NCBI GenBank assembly: GCA_021827445.1
Contig: JAKAVW010000135.1
Span: 1-7,873, forward strand
DNA length: 7,873 nt
DNA from: Pseudomonadota bacterium
GTDB lineage: Bacteria > Pseudomonadota > Gammaproteobacteria > Acidithiobacillales > Acidithiobacillaceae
Reading direction: 5' to 3'
Under the pieces are notes generated by a model that was not told the origin of the DNA, did not search any database, and saw nothing but the letters and a program-made list of their open reading frames with translations. Shown here piece by piece: positions 1 through 6,212 of this stretch (positions are counted from its first letter, which is position 1; each line of letters opens with the position of its first letter). Position numbers and translations under genes: made by a program.

Positions 1-175
1 TGATGGTGCCACGCTCCAACGCCCGGCGAATCATATTCACGGCGGGGCGATCTTTGACGGAACCCGCGGGATTGTTACCTTCCAGCTTCCCGAAAATCCG
101 CACACCCGCATGCGGCGACAAGCGCCGAAGTTCACATAGAGGGGTATTGCCTACCCAGTCCTCCAGACCACCCAT
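1..175 (-). CDS. cysM: Cysteine synthase, CysM type (5' fragment, cut by window edge)
   Basis: This PLP-dependent enzyme condenses O-acetylserine with sulfide (or thiosulfate, for CysM) to make cysteine in the cytoplasm. Reading the minus strand from the ATG at 175-173 gives 58 residues before the window ends. Visible family motifs are GNTPL at residues 9-13 and KLEGNNPAGSVKDR at 30-43, in which Lys41 is the expected Schiff-base lysine for PLP. The NNPAGSVKDR form is closer to E. coli CysM than to CysK, which usually has NP..SVKDR with a different preceding segment. The start is firm: the sequence complementary to CCTCCTTT (181-188) is an AAAGGAGG ribosome-binding site 5 nt upstream. It is divergent from pgl. 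Residue 14 is Cys where a hydrophobic residue is usual, probably neutral. Roughly four fifths of the gene lies outside the window, so CysM versus CysK rests on the N-terminus alone. Confidence 0.88.
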   Translation of the reverse strand, partial: MGGLEDWVGNTPLCELRRLSPHAGVRIFGKLEGNNPAGSVKDRPAVNMIRRALERGTI

Positions 176-315
176 CTCTGCCTCCTTTAGGGCAATATTC
201 AATAGTCAGCATCATAGACCCAAGCTGCAAAGTGCGGCTATCCTTTCCGGCAAAAGATCCGGGGGGAATACCACGCCTGCAGATCATCATCCGGAACACA
301 CAGGAGTGCATCAAC
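176..315. promoter_or_regulatory. Divergent cysM/pgl intergenic region
   Basis: These 140 nt separate the divergent cysM and pgl starts and should hold both promoters. On the minus strand TATGAT (complement of 211-216) matches the sigma-70 -10 consensus at five of six bases and lies about 36 nt upstream of the cysM start, but I see no good -35 at 16-18 nt from it. On the plus strand TATCCT (239-244) is a weak -10 candidate for pgl, also without a convincing -35. The pgl ribosome-binding site AGGAG is at 302-306. I see no clear operator or riboswitch. The promoter assignments are inference from consensus matching only. Confidence 0.35.
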
Positions 316-1026
316 ATGGAAGCAGCCCGGAACCGCAACACCTGGCATATTCATCCTGATAGCGCGGCCCTCGCCCAGCGATTGGCAGCAGCCATCGCGC
401 GTATGGCCCAAGAGGCTATTGCCGCGCGCGGCGCCTTCCATCTGGTGGTCGCCGGCGGCAACACCCCCCGCGCGGCTTATGCCATGCTTCCGCAACTGGG
501 CCGGGACTGGCAGTGCTGGCACCTCTATCATGGGGATGAGCGCTGTCTGCCGCCCCAGGACCCGGAGCGCAACAGCCTGATGCTGGACACCGTCTGGCTG
601 TCCCAGGTACCCATTCCGGCGCGGCAGATTCATCACATCCCGACCGAGCGGGGTGCCGAAGTGGCAGCCCGCGACTACGCCGCGATTCTTCCGCCGCATG
701 CCTTCGATCTGGTCCTGCTGGGAATGGGTGAGGATGGCCATACGGCTAGCCTTTTCCCCGGCCACGACTGGGGCCTGGAAAAGAGCAGTCCCGCCACCCT
801 CGCCATCCACGATGCCGCCAAGGCGCCGCCCCAAAGGGTGAGCCTGAGCGGCTGGCGATTACAATACACGCGGGAGATGTTTTTTCTCACCACAGGCAGC
901 GGCAAGCGGTTGGCACTCGCGGCCTGGCTACGGGGCGAATCCATTCCCGCCGCCATGGTAGGCACAGCGGCCGATGTCTGGCTGGACAAGGCGGCCTGGC
1001 CGGAAGCCGTGCCTGGGACCATTTGA
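316..1026 (+). CDS. pgl: 6-phosphogluconolactonase
   Basis: The enzyme hydrolyses 6-phosphogluconolactone to 6-phosphogluconate, the second step of the oxidative pentose phosphate pathway, in the cytoplasm. The 236 residues match the usual length of the Pgl/DevB-type lactonase (about 230-260). Motifs in order: GGNTPRAAY at 47-55 (sugar-phosphate loop), HGDERC at 72-77, and the signature GMGEDGHTASLFPG at 136-149, whose His142 is the likely catalytic residue. KAPPQRVSLS at 169-178 is the conserved phosphate-contacting segment. I chose the ATG at 316 because AGGAG (302-306) sits 9 nt upstream and the lactonase homology starts soon after. The frame stays open upstream to 232, but that extension resembles nothing in the family. 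The gene converges on qmcA with a 46-nt gap. No zwf or gnd gene is visible beside it. Confidence 0.95.
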   Translation: MEAARNRNTWHIHPDSAALAQRLAAAIARMAQEAIAARGAFHLVVAGGNTPRAAYAMLPQLGRDWQCWHLYHGDERCLPPQDPERNSLMLDTVWLSQVPIPARQIHHIPTERGAEVAARDYAAILPPHAFDLVLLGMGEDGHTASLFPGHDWGLEKSSPATLAIHDAAKAPPQRVSLSGWRLQYTREMFFLTTGSGKRLALAAWLRGESIPAAMVGTAADVWLDKAAWPEAVPGTI

Positions 1027-1032
1027 CCCAGG
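1012..1032. repeat. Inverted repeat straddling the pgl stop codon
   Basis: CCTGGG (1012-1017) and CCCAGG (1027-1032) form a perfect 6-bp inverted repeat with a 9-nt loop that contains the pgl TGA (1024-1026). Two wobble pairs and one G-C pair could extend the stem to 1009/1035. It sits in the convergent pgl/qmcA junction, where a terminator would be expected, but no T-tract follows on either strand. It is therefore not a canonical intrinsic terminator. A second short palindrome, GCGCCGGCGC, lies at 1051-1060. Confidence 0.35.
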
Positions 1033-1072
1033 TGCCCGTGAATCCGGGTTGCGCCGGCGCCTCAGGCGATGT

Positions 1073-2002
1073 TCAAGCTTGCGCTGCCCCGCCCTGCTGC
1101 TTGACCATGGACAGCGCCGTACCCACCAGCGCGCCGATATTGCCCAGATCCGCCGGGATTACCAGACTGGTGCTCGCCTTGGCGAGGTTGCCCCATTTTT
1201 CGATATAGTCCTTGGCGAGCTGCATCTGCAAAGCTTCTATGCCACCCGGCGCCCGCGCCGCGTCGCCGATGACGCGGATGGCGGCGGCGGTGGCTTCGGC
1301 AACCAACTGGATGGCTGCGGCCTCACCCTGGGCGCGCAGCACTTCCGCCTGTTTGCGACCATCCGCGACATTGATGTCCTGCTGACGTTGTCCCTCGGAG
1401 GTGTTGATCTGCTGCTGCCGTTGCCCCTCGGACTTGGCAATCAGTGCCCGCTTTTCCCGCTCGGCGGTGATCTGTAGTTCCATCGCGCGGATGATCTCCT
1501 GGGGCGGAGTAATATCCTTGATTTCATAGCGCAGCACCTTCACGCCCCAGTTGATCGCCGCCTCGTCCACCGACAAAGCCACGGCGGTATTCAGCAACTG
1601 CCGGGACGATAGCGCCGCATCCAGATGCAGCTTGCCGATCTCTGAACGCATGGTGGTCTGCGCCAACTGGATCACCGCCGTGAAAGGATTGCTGGAGCCA
1701 TAAGCCGCTTTTACCGAATCGGTAATCTGCAGATAGAGCACCCCATCCACGGTCATGGTGGTGTTGTCGAAGGAGATACAGACTTGTGCCGGCACCTCCA
1801 TGGGCACCTCGCGCATGTCAAAACGGAAAGCAATGCGGTCCAGAAAAGGGATGATGAAATTCAGCCCCGGCTCCAGCACCGCATGGTATTTACCGAGGCG
1901 CTCGACGACCCAGGCGCGCTGTTGAGGCACCACCCGGATGGTGGTCCGTAAAATGAAGAAAGCTGCAATAATAACGATCAGGATGACGATGAGGGAGGAC
2001 AT
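1073..2002 (-). CDS. qmcA: SPFH/stomatin-family membrane protein, QmcA-like
   Basis: Members of this family are anchored by an N-terminal helix and assemble into large ring or cage oligomers that organise membrane microdomains or escort membrane proteases. The 309 residues are close to E. coli QmcA (about 305). Residues 3-18 form one hydrophobic membrane segment. The SPFH domain runs from about 22 to 180 and includes VPQQRAWVVERLGKY (25-39), LEPGLNFIIPFLDRI (43-57) and VDGVLYLQI (85-93). A charged Glu/Gln/Ala-rich coiled coil follows at about 175-250 with 11-residue periodicity, then a hydrophobic C-terminal part that ends in a polar tail. The start is fixed by AAGGAG (complement of 2008-2013) 5 nt upstream. 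The first 25 nt overlap the end of the NfeD gene, so translation is probably coupled. Pairing with NfeD is the classic arrangement for this family. The client protein is unknown. Confidence 0.9.
   Translation of the reverse strand: MSSLIVILIVIIAAFFILRTTIRVVPQQRAWVVERLGKYHAVLEPGLNFIIPFLDRIAFRFDMREVPMEVPAQVCISFDNTTMTVDGVLYLQITDSVKAAYGSSNPFTAVIQLAQTTMRSEIGKLHLDAALSSRQLLNTAVALSVDEAAINWGVKVLRYEIKDITPPQEIIRAMELQITAEREKRALIAKSEGQRQQQINTSEGQRQQDINVADGRKQAEVLRAQGEAAAIQLVAEATAAAIRVIGDAARAPGGIEALQMQLAKDYIEKWGNLAKASTSLVIPADLGNIGALVGTALSMVKQQGGAAQA
1367..1432 (-). repeat. Tandem 33-bp repeat encoding 11-residue coiled-coil units
   Basis: Two adjacent 33-bp units inside qmcA (1400-1432 and 1367-1399) agree at 26 of 33 bases. 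They encode SEGQRQQQINT and SEGQRQQDINV (residues 191-201 and 202-212). A third, degenerate unit, ADGRKQAEVLR (213-223), and possibly a fourth beginning AQGEAAA continue the same spacing. An 11-residue period is typical of hendecad coiled coils in SPFH proteins. The DNA-level similarity suggests internal duplication. Confidence 0.75.
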
Positions 2003-2439
2003 AATGGCTCCTTGCCGGAATTTTGCTGGGGTAGCACCCCCAAATGTAGCAGATTATCGGTCTTGGCGATGATGACGGCGCGGTCGCCCGGACAGGGGGA
2101 AGGGCCATCGTCGACGACTGCCAGCCACTCGGCACCGCGATAACGTACACTGTATTGCTGATTACTGTCCGGCCCGCTGACAACATCCACGCCCTGCCCC
2201 AGATCAAAGTCGCCGAGATCTTTGGTCTGGGCGGCCAAACGATGACGTAGCCACAGTCCGGTGGGCAATAAGACCAGACAAAACCCGAGGAAAAACCAGT
2301 GCAGCACCGTGCCTGGCAAAAGTAGCCCGGTGATCGCCGTGAACAGGGCCGCCAGCGCCACCGCCGCCAAGTAGAACGTGCCCGTAAAAAGCTCCGCCAG
2401 CCCGGCGATAAAAGCAATGACGACATAGACCATAAACAT
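1978..2439 (-). CDS. Short NfeD-family membrane protein (YbbJ-like)
   Basis: NfeD proteins partner with stomatin/QmcA-type SPFH proteins. This is the short form, lacking the ClpP-like protease domain of long NfeD. From the ATG at 2439 it is 153 residues. About the first 65 residues are strongly hydrophobic and look like two or three membrane helices (about 3-21, 22-42 and 45-64), followed by the basic turn WLRHRL. The rest, from about 75 to 138, fits the soluble OB-fold domain, with GVDVVSG, YRGAEWLAVV and PGDRAVII. The frame is open to a GTG at 2445, but that codon has no spaced ribosome-binding site. GGGGGTGA (complement of 2442-2449) supports the ATG at 2439, and an ATG at 2433 is also possible. 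The gene begins 15 nt after glgB stops. Its tail, PPSSSS, is encoded by the DNA that also carries the qmcA start, and is probably not a functional domain. Confidence 0.85.
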   Translation of the reverse strand: MFMVYVVIAFIAGLAELFTGTFYLAAVALAALFTAITGLLLPGTVLHWFFLGFCLVLLPTGLWLRHRLAAQTKDLGDFDLGQGVDVVSGPDSNQQYSVRYRGAEWLAVVDDGPSPCPGDRAVIIAKTDNLLHLGVLPQQNSGKEPLCPPSSSS

Positions 2440-2441
2440 CC

Positions 2442-2449
2442 TCACCCCC
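2442..2449 (-). promoter_or_regulatory. Ribosome-binding site deciding the nfeD start
   Basis: The minus strand reads GGGGGTGA here, one mismatch from the anti-SD complement GGAGGTGA. Its GGGGG core ends 5 nt before the ATG at 2439. It overlaps the alternative GTG start (2445-2443), which argues against that start. Confidence 0.55.
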
Positions 2450-2454
2450 TGGAT

Positions 2455-4662
2455 TCAGTCTGCCCCGGCCAACTGTAAATAAATCGCAGCAAGAGGCGGC
2501 AACACCAGTTCCAGCGAATAGGGCAATCCCATCCAGGCTTGAGCCTGCGCCGGCTGTGGCAGGTTGCCGAGATTGCTGCCGTGATAAGCGCCCGCATCAC
2601 TGTTGAATATCTCATGATAGCGGCCCGCCACCGGCACTCCCAAGCGATAATTGCGCCGCGGCACCGGCGTAAAATTGAACACGGCCAGCACGAAGCCGCC
2701 ATCCCGATCCCAGCGCAGGAAACTCAGCACGGACTGATCAGCGTCGTGACAATCCACCCAGGAAAAGCCCTCGCCCTGAAAATCCTGCACATGCAAAGCC
2801 GGGACATCCTGGTACAGATGCGCCAGATCCCGGCTCAAGCGCTGAATACCCTGATGCCAGTCCCCATGCAGGAGACCCCAGTCCAAGGCCTGCCCACAAT
2901 CCCATTCCCGCCCGTGGCCGAACTCATTGCCCATAAAATTCAGTTTTTTGCCGGGATGGGCAAACTGGTAACTGAAGAGCAACCGCAGGTTGGCAAAGCG
3001 CTGCCAGGTATCCCCCGGCATTTTGTCCAGCAGTGAACGCTTGCCGTGCACCACTTCGTCGTGGGACAGGGGCAACACAAAATTTTCTGTATAGGCGTAG
3101 AGCTGGCTGAAGGTGAGATCATTCTGATGAAAACGACGATAGACCGGGTCCTGCTCCAGATAGGCGAGGGTGTCGTTCATCCACCCCATGTTCCACTTCA
3201 TGGAAAAACCTAGCCCGCCGACATAGGTGGGGCGGGAGACCATGGGCCAGGACGTGGATTCTTCGGCAATGGTAAGGATGCCCGGATGGCGCTCATTGAG
3301 GACCACATTCATCTCGCGCAGAAAATCGATGGCCTCCAGATTCTCTCGGCCACCGTACTGATTGGGAATCCACTCGCCTTCCTGGCGCGAATAATCGCGA
3401 TAGAGCAGGGACGCCACCGCATCCACGCGCAACCCGTCGATATGGAAACTGTCCGCCCAATAACAGGCGTTGGCCAGCAGAAAACCGCGCACCTCATTAC
3501 GCCCGAAGTTGAAAATGTAAGTGCCCCAGTCGCTGTGCTCACCCTCGCGCGGGTCGGCATGTTCATACAGCGCGGTGCCGTCAAAACGCGCCAGCCCCCA
3601 GTCATCCTTGGGGAAATGCCCCGGCACCCAGTCCAGGAGCACGCCGATACCCGCCTGGTGAAAGTGGTCCACGAAGGCACGGAAGCCATCGGGGTTACCA
3701 AAACGGCTGGTAGGTGCAAAATAGCCGCTCACCTGATAGCCCCAGGATTCGTCCAGAGGGTGTTCCATTACGGGCATCAGTTCAATGTGGGTATAGCCCA
3801 TGTCTTTACAGTAGGTTACCAAGCGCCCCGCCAACGTCTCATAACTGAGGAAATGGCCCGCCGCATCGCGCTGCCAGGAACCGAGATGCACCTCGTAGAT
3901 GTTCATGGGGGCGTGCTGCCAGTCATGGCCCGCCCGCGCCGCCATCCAGTCCTGATCGGTCCAGACATGGTCATCTTCCACCACCCGCGCCGCCGTACTC
4001 GGCCTAAGCTCAAAAGCATTGGCGTAGGGGTCGGTCTTGACAAACACCACTCCGGAATCGCGGTGGCGCATCTCGAATTTGTAGATTTCGCCAACCGCCA
4101 AGTCGGGGATAAACAATTCCCAAAGACCGCTCAGGCCGCGCGCGCGCATGGGATGGAAGCGCCCGTCCCAATCATTAAAATCGCCAACGACGCTGACGCG
4201 CTCGGCGTTAGGCGCCCAGACGGCAAATGATACCCCATTCACCCCCTCGTGATGGCGGCAGTGCGCACCAAGATGGTGATAAGCTTCGTAGAGGCGTCCC
4301 TCGCCGAAGAGATAAACCTCCAGATCCCCAAGCACCGGGCCGAAGGCATAGGGATCATAGTGCTCGTGAAGCCCGTGCCGGTTCTCCCAGCGCAAGCGGT
4401 AGGGTAGGGGCAGTGCCTCACCATGGTGTACAAAGACGCCGTCGCTATGGATCGGCTCCATAGCTATCCATCCCTTCGGCGTCTGGATCTCAACGCGGAA
4501 CGCGCCAGGCAGAAAGACCCTCTGCACGGATTGTTGACCAGCCACATGCTGGCCCAGCCAGGCGAAGGGATCCCGATGGCGCGCCTCACAGATCGCCAAA
4601 CAGTCTGCGCTTTCGCCGGACAGACCGATCGCTGTACTGCCACGCTTTAGCATTGCCGTCAC
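2455..4662 (-). CDS. glgB: 1,4-alpha-glucan (glycogen) branching enzyme, GH13
   Basis: GlgB cuts alpha-1,4 glucan chains and re-attaches the fragment through alpha-1,6 bonds, giving glycogen its branches. The 735 residues match the usual proteobacterial length (E. coli 728). There is an N-terminal beta-sandwich domain (about 25-130), a CBM48 domain (about 140-230, with SFAVWAPNAERVSVVGDFNDWDG), the catalytic barrel (about 255-610) and a C-terminal beta domain to 735. The catalytic triad is intact: Asp414 in DGLRVDAV (nucleophile), Glu467 in TIAEES (acid/base) and Asp535 in LSHDEVVHG. Tyr309 in SWGYQ corresponds to E. coli Tyr300. The start is GTG, chosen because AGGAGG lies 5 nt upstream; the next ATG (4653) would be 14 nt from that site. 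The gene is divergent from glgC and heads a cluster with nfeD and qmcA. No frameshift or missing motif is seen. Confidence 0.97.
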   Translation of the reverse strand: MTAMLKRGSTAIGLSGESADCLAICEARHRDPFAWLGQHVAGQQSVQRVFLPGAFRVEIQTPKGWIAMEPIHSDGVFVHHGEALPLPYRLRWENRHGLHEHYDPYAFGPVLGDLEVYLFGEGRLYEAYHHLGAHCRHHEGVNGVSFAVWAPNAERVSVVGDFNDWDGRFHPMRARGLSGLWELFIPDLAVGEIYKFEMRHRDSGVVFVKTDPYANAFELRPSTAARVVEDDHVWTDQDWMAARAGHDWQHAPMNIYEVHLGSWQRDAAGHFLSYETLAGRLVTYCKDMGYTHIELMPVMEHPLDESWGYQVSGYFAPTSRFGNPDGFRAFVDHFHQAGIGVLLDWVPGHFPKDDWGLARFDGTALYEHADPREGEHSDWGTYIFNFGRNEVRGFLLANACYWADSFHIDGLRVDAVASLLYRDYSRQEGEWIPNQYGGRENLEAIDFLREMNVVLNERHPGILTIAEESTSWPMVSRPTYVGGLGFSMKWNMGWMNDTLAYLEQDPVYRRFHQNDLTFSQLYAYTENFVLPLSHDEVVHGKRSLLDKMPGDTWQRFANLRLLFSYQFAHPGKKLNFMGNEFGHGREWDCGQALDWGLLHGDWHQGIQRLSRDLAHLYQDVPALHVQDFQGEGFSWVDCHDADQSVLSFLRWDRDGGFVLAVFNFTPVPRRNYRLGVPVAGRYHEIFNSDAGAYHGSNLGNLPQPAQAQAWMGLPYSLELVLPPLAAIYLQLAGAD

Positions 4663-4667
4663 CGCAC

Positions 4668-4673
4668 CCTCCT
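4668..4673 (-). promoter_or_regulatory. Ribosome-binding site of glgB (supports GTG start)
   Basis: The minus strand reads AGGAGG, within AGAGGAGGG, 5 nt upstream of the GTG at 4662-4660. The alternative ATG at 4653-4651 would leave a 14-nt spacer, so the GTG is preferred. Confidence 0.8.
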
Positions 4674-4730
4674 CTACCCGCTATCCGGGGTGAATCCGTT
4701 CCCGCTTTGTCGCCATACTGACGCTTCTTG

Positions 4731-4739
4731 AGCATAACA
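4731..4739 (-). promoter_or_regulatory. Candidate extended -10 promoter element for glgB
   Basis: On the minus strand this reads TGTTATGCT, an extended -10 (TGn followed by TATGCT, four of six consensus bases). It lies about 70 nt upstream of the glgB GTG and would give a leader of roughly 60 nt. No good -35 hexamer is present at 16-18 nt, which is tolerated by extended -10 promoters. This is consensus matching only. Confidence 0.35.
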
Positions 4740-4852
4740 CATCCGGAGAGCGGCGCTGTTCTGCCCGATGCGCAATTTTCTTACCTGATAGAGTCCTTGC
4801 CGCCATCGATTAAGTTCAGTACCTTAAAAGCCGGTGCATCGCCGGTCTCACC

Positions 4853-4858
4853 TATACT
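4853..4858 (+). promoter_or_regulatory. Candidate -10 element for glgC
   Basis: TATACT matches the sigma-70 -10 consensus at five of six bases and lies 41 nt upstream of the glgC ATG, implying a leader of about 35 nt. No recognisable -35 lies 16-18 nt upstream. That position is occupied by the inverted repeat at 4831-4845, which could be an activator or repressor site. The assignment is tentative. Confidence 0.4.
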
Positions 4859-4899
4859 GCAGGTAAGCTCGTGTCTATGCCAAAATCAAGGAGAGGGTA

Positions 4900-6207
4900 A
4901 TGTCGGAAGAAGGCAGTCTCGGAGTAGCCAATTCACCCCGCTTCGTCAGCAACCTCACCAAGAACACCCTGGCCCTGGTACTCGCCGGGGGACGCGGCAG
5001 TCGCCTCGGTCCGTTGACCGACTGGCGCGCCAAACCCGCCGTCCCCTTTGGCGGCAAATTCCGCATCATCGACTTCTGCCTTTCTAATTGTCTCAACTCC
5101 GGTATTCGTCGCATTGGTGTCCTCACCCAGTACAAATCCCATAGCCTCATTCGTCATATCCAGCTCGGCTGGGGCTTTCTCCGTGGCGAGTTCAGCGAGT
5201 TCACCGAGATTCTTCCCGCTCAGCAGCGCATGAACACCGGCTGGTACAAAGGCACCGCCGACGCCATTTTCCAGAACATCGACATTCTCCGCGCCCATCG
5301 TCCACGCTATGTGATTATCCTGGCAGGTGATCATATTTATAAAATGGATTATGGACAGATGCTTGCCGAGCACGTCCAAAGCCAGGCCGACATGAGTGTC
5401 GCCTGCATTGAGGTACCGCTGGAAGAAGCCAAATCCTTCGGCGTGATGACCGTCAACAGCGAGGATCGTGTCACCGCCTTTGCCGAAAAGCCCCAGGACC
5501 CGGTCCCCACCCCGGGCAATCCCAATCGCGCCCTGGCAAGCATGGGTATCTACGTGTTCAACACCGACTTCCTCTATGAACAACTCATCCGCGATTCCGA
5601 CAGCCGCGACTCTGCCCATGACTTCGGTAACGATCTCATTCCCTACATGGTGCCGCGCTACCGGGTGATCGCGCATCGTTTCCGTAATAGCTGCATTTCC
5701 AGTTCCGAGGGAAGCAACAGCCGCTGTTACTGGCGGGATGTGGGCACGGTGGATGCCTACTGGGCCGCCAATATCGATCTCGTACACGTCACTCCCGATC
5801 TCGACCTCTATGACAGCCGCTGGCCGATCTGGACCTATCAAGAACAATTACCGCCAGCCAAATTCGTGTTCGACGATGAAGGCCGGCGGGGCATGGCACT
5901 GGACAGCATTGTTTCCGGCGGCTGCATCATCAGCGGGGCCACCGTTCGCCGCTCCCTGCTGTTTTCCAACGTGCGGATCAATGACGGACGCACCCTGATT
6001 GAAGACTCGGTCATCCTGCCCAACGTGCGCATGGGCGAAGGAGCCCGCCTGCGCAAGGTGGTCGTGGACAAAGGCACCATTATCCCGGACCGACTTGTGG
6101 TCGGTGAAGATCCGGCCGAAGACGCCCGCCGATTTTATCGCACGCCCAACGGCGTAACCCTGATTACCCCGGAATTACTGGGCCAGCAACTGCATTTTGT
6201 GAGGTAA
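4900..6207 (+). CDS. glgC: Glucose-1-phosphate adenylyltransferase (ADP-glucose pyrophosphorylase)
   Basis: GlgC converts glucose 1-phosphate and ATP to ADP-glucose and pyrophosphate, the committed and allosterically controlled step of bacterial glycogen synthesis; the enzyme is normally a homotetramer. The 435 residues fit the family (E. coli 431). Motifs: nucleotide loop LVLAGGRGSRLGPLT at 26-40, AKPAV at 44-48, FRIIDF at 54-59, WYKGTADA at 115-122, LAGDHIYKMDY at 141-151 with catalytic Asp144, FAEKP at 194-198 with Lys197 (glucose-1-phosphate lysine) and YWRDVGT at 277-283. A left-handed beta-helix domain with hexapeptide-like repeats follows from about 325 to the end. AAGGAG (4888-4893) sits 6 nt before the ATG. 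Residues aligned with the E. coli fructose-1,6-bisphosphate site are altered: Lys39 becomes Trp42 and His46 becomes Pro49. A different activator is therefore likely. The next gene starts 5 nt after the stop. Confidence 0.97.
   Translation: MSEEGSLGVANSPRFVSNLTKNTLALVLAGGRGSRLGPLTDWRAKPAVPFGGKFRIIDFCLSNCLNSGIRRIGVLTQYKSHSLIRHIQLGWGFLRGEFSEFTEILPAQQRMNTGWYKGTADAIFQNIDILRAHRPRYVIILAGDHIYKMDYGQMLAEHVQSQADMSVACIEVPLEEAKSFGVMTVNSEDRVTAFAEKPQDPVPTPGNPNRALASMGIYVFNTDFLYEQLIRDSDSRDSAHDFGNDLIPYMVPRYRVIAHRFRNSCISSSEGSNSRCYWRDVGTVDAYWAANIDLVHVTPDLDLYDSRWPIWTYQEQLPPAKFVFDDEGRRGMALDSIVSGGCIISGATVRRSLLFSNVRINDGRTLIEDSVILPNVRMGEGARLRKVVVDKGTIIPDRLVVGEDPAEDARRFYRTPNGVTLITPELLGQQLHFVR
6201..6205 (+). promoter_or_regulatory. 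Ribosome-binding site of the GH57 gene, inside the glgC end
   Basis: GAGGT overlaps the last glgC codons and stop and lies 7 nt before the ATG at 6213. This arrangement favours translational coupling of the two genes and fixes the downstream start. Confidence 0.6.
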
Positions 6208-6212
6208 TCCCT

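Larger units (their letters stand above)
4663..4899. promoter_or_regulatory. Divergent glgB/glgC control region
   Basis: These 237 nt contain no convincing gene and separate two divergent glycogen genes, so they should carry both promoters and any shared control sites. The part between about 4760 and 4830 is noticeably more AT-rich than the neighbouring coding DNA. Specific promoter candidates are listed separately. An additional plus-strand candidate is TTGCCG (4797-4802) with a 17-nt spacer to TACCTT (4820-4825), a weak match. An imperfect inverted repeat, CCGGTG/CGCCGG, occupies 4831-4845. I recognise no known operator, attenuator or riboswitch. Confidence 0.6.

Noticed and set aside
232..315. 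N-terminal extension of pgl in the same frame
   Set aside because: The added residues have no lactonase similarity and lie upstream of the AGGAG site that serves the ATG at 316.
3..359. Plus-strand open frame of 118 codons at the left edge
   Set aside because: It is antisense to the cysM start and runs into pgl in another frame. The minus strand carries clear cysteine synthase motifs and a strong ribosome-binding site.
1051..1060. GCGCCGGCGC palindrome as a terminator or binding site
   Set aside because: It is too short to form a stable hairpin with a loop, has no T-tract, and such palindromes are common by chance in GC-rich DNA.
974..1477. Plus-strand open frame spanning the pgl end and qmcA
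   Set aside because: It is a shadow of pgl in another frame and of qmcA in antisense. Its Gly/Leu-rich composition is what reverse reading of the SPFH coiled coil gives.
3286..4230. Plus-strand open frame (314 codons)
   Set aside because: It is antisense to the catalytic and CBM48 regions of glgB, with no family motif or supported start.
4728..5087. Plus-strand open frame covering the glgB/glgC gap
   Set aside because: It overlaps the glgC start out of frame, has no good ribosome-binding site and resembles no family. The stretch is better read as a divergent control region.
4933..5847. Minus-strand open frame (304 codons)
   Set aside because: It is antisense to glgC, with no family resemblance and no supported ribosome-binding site.
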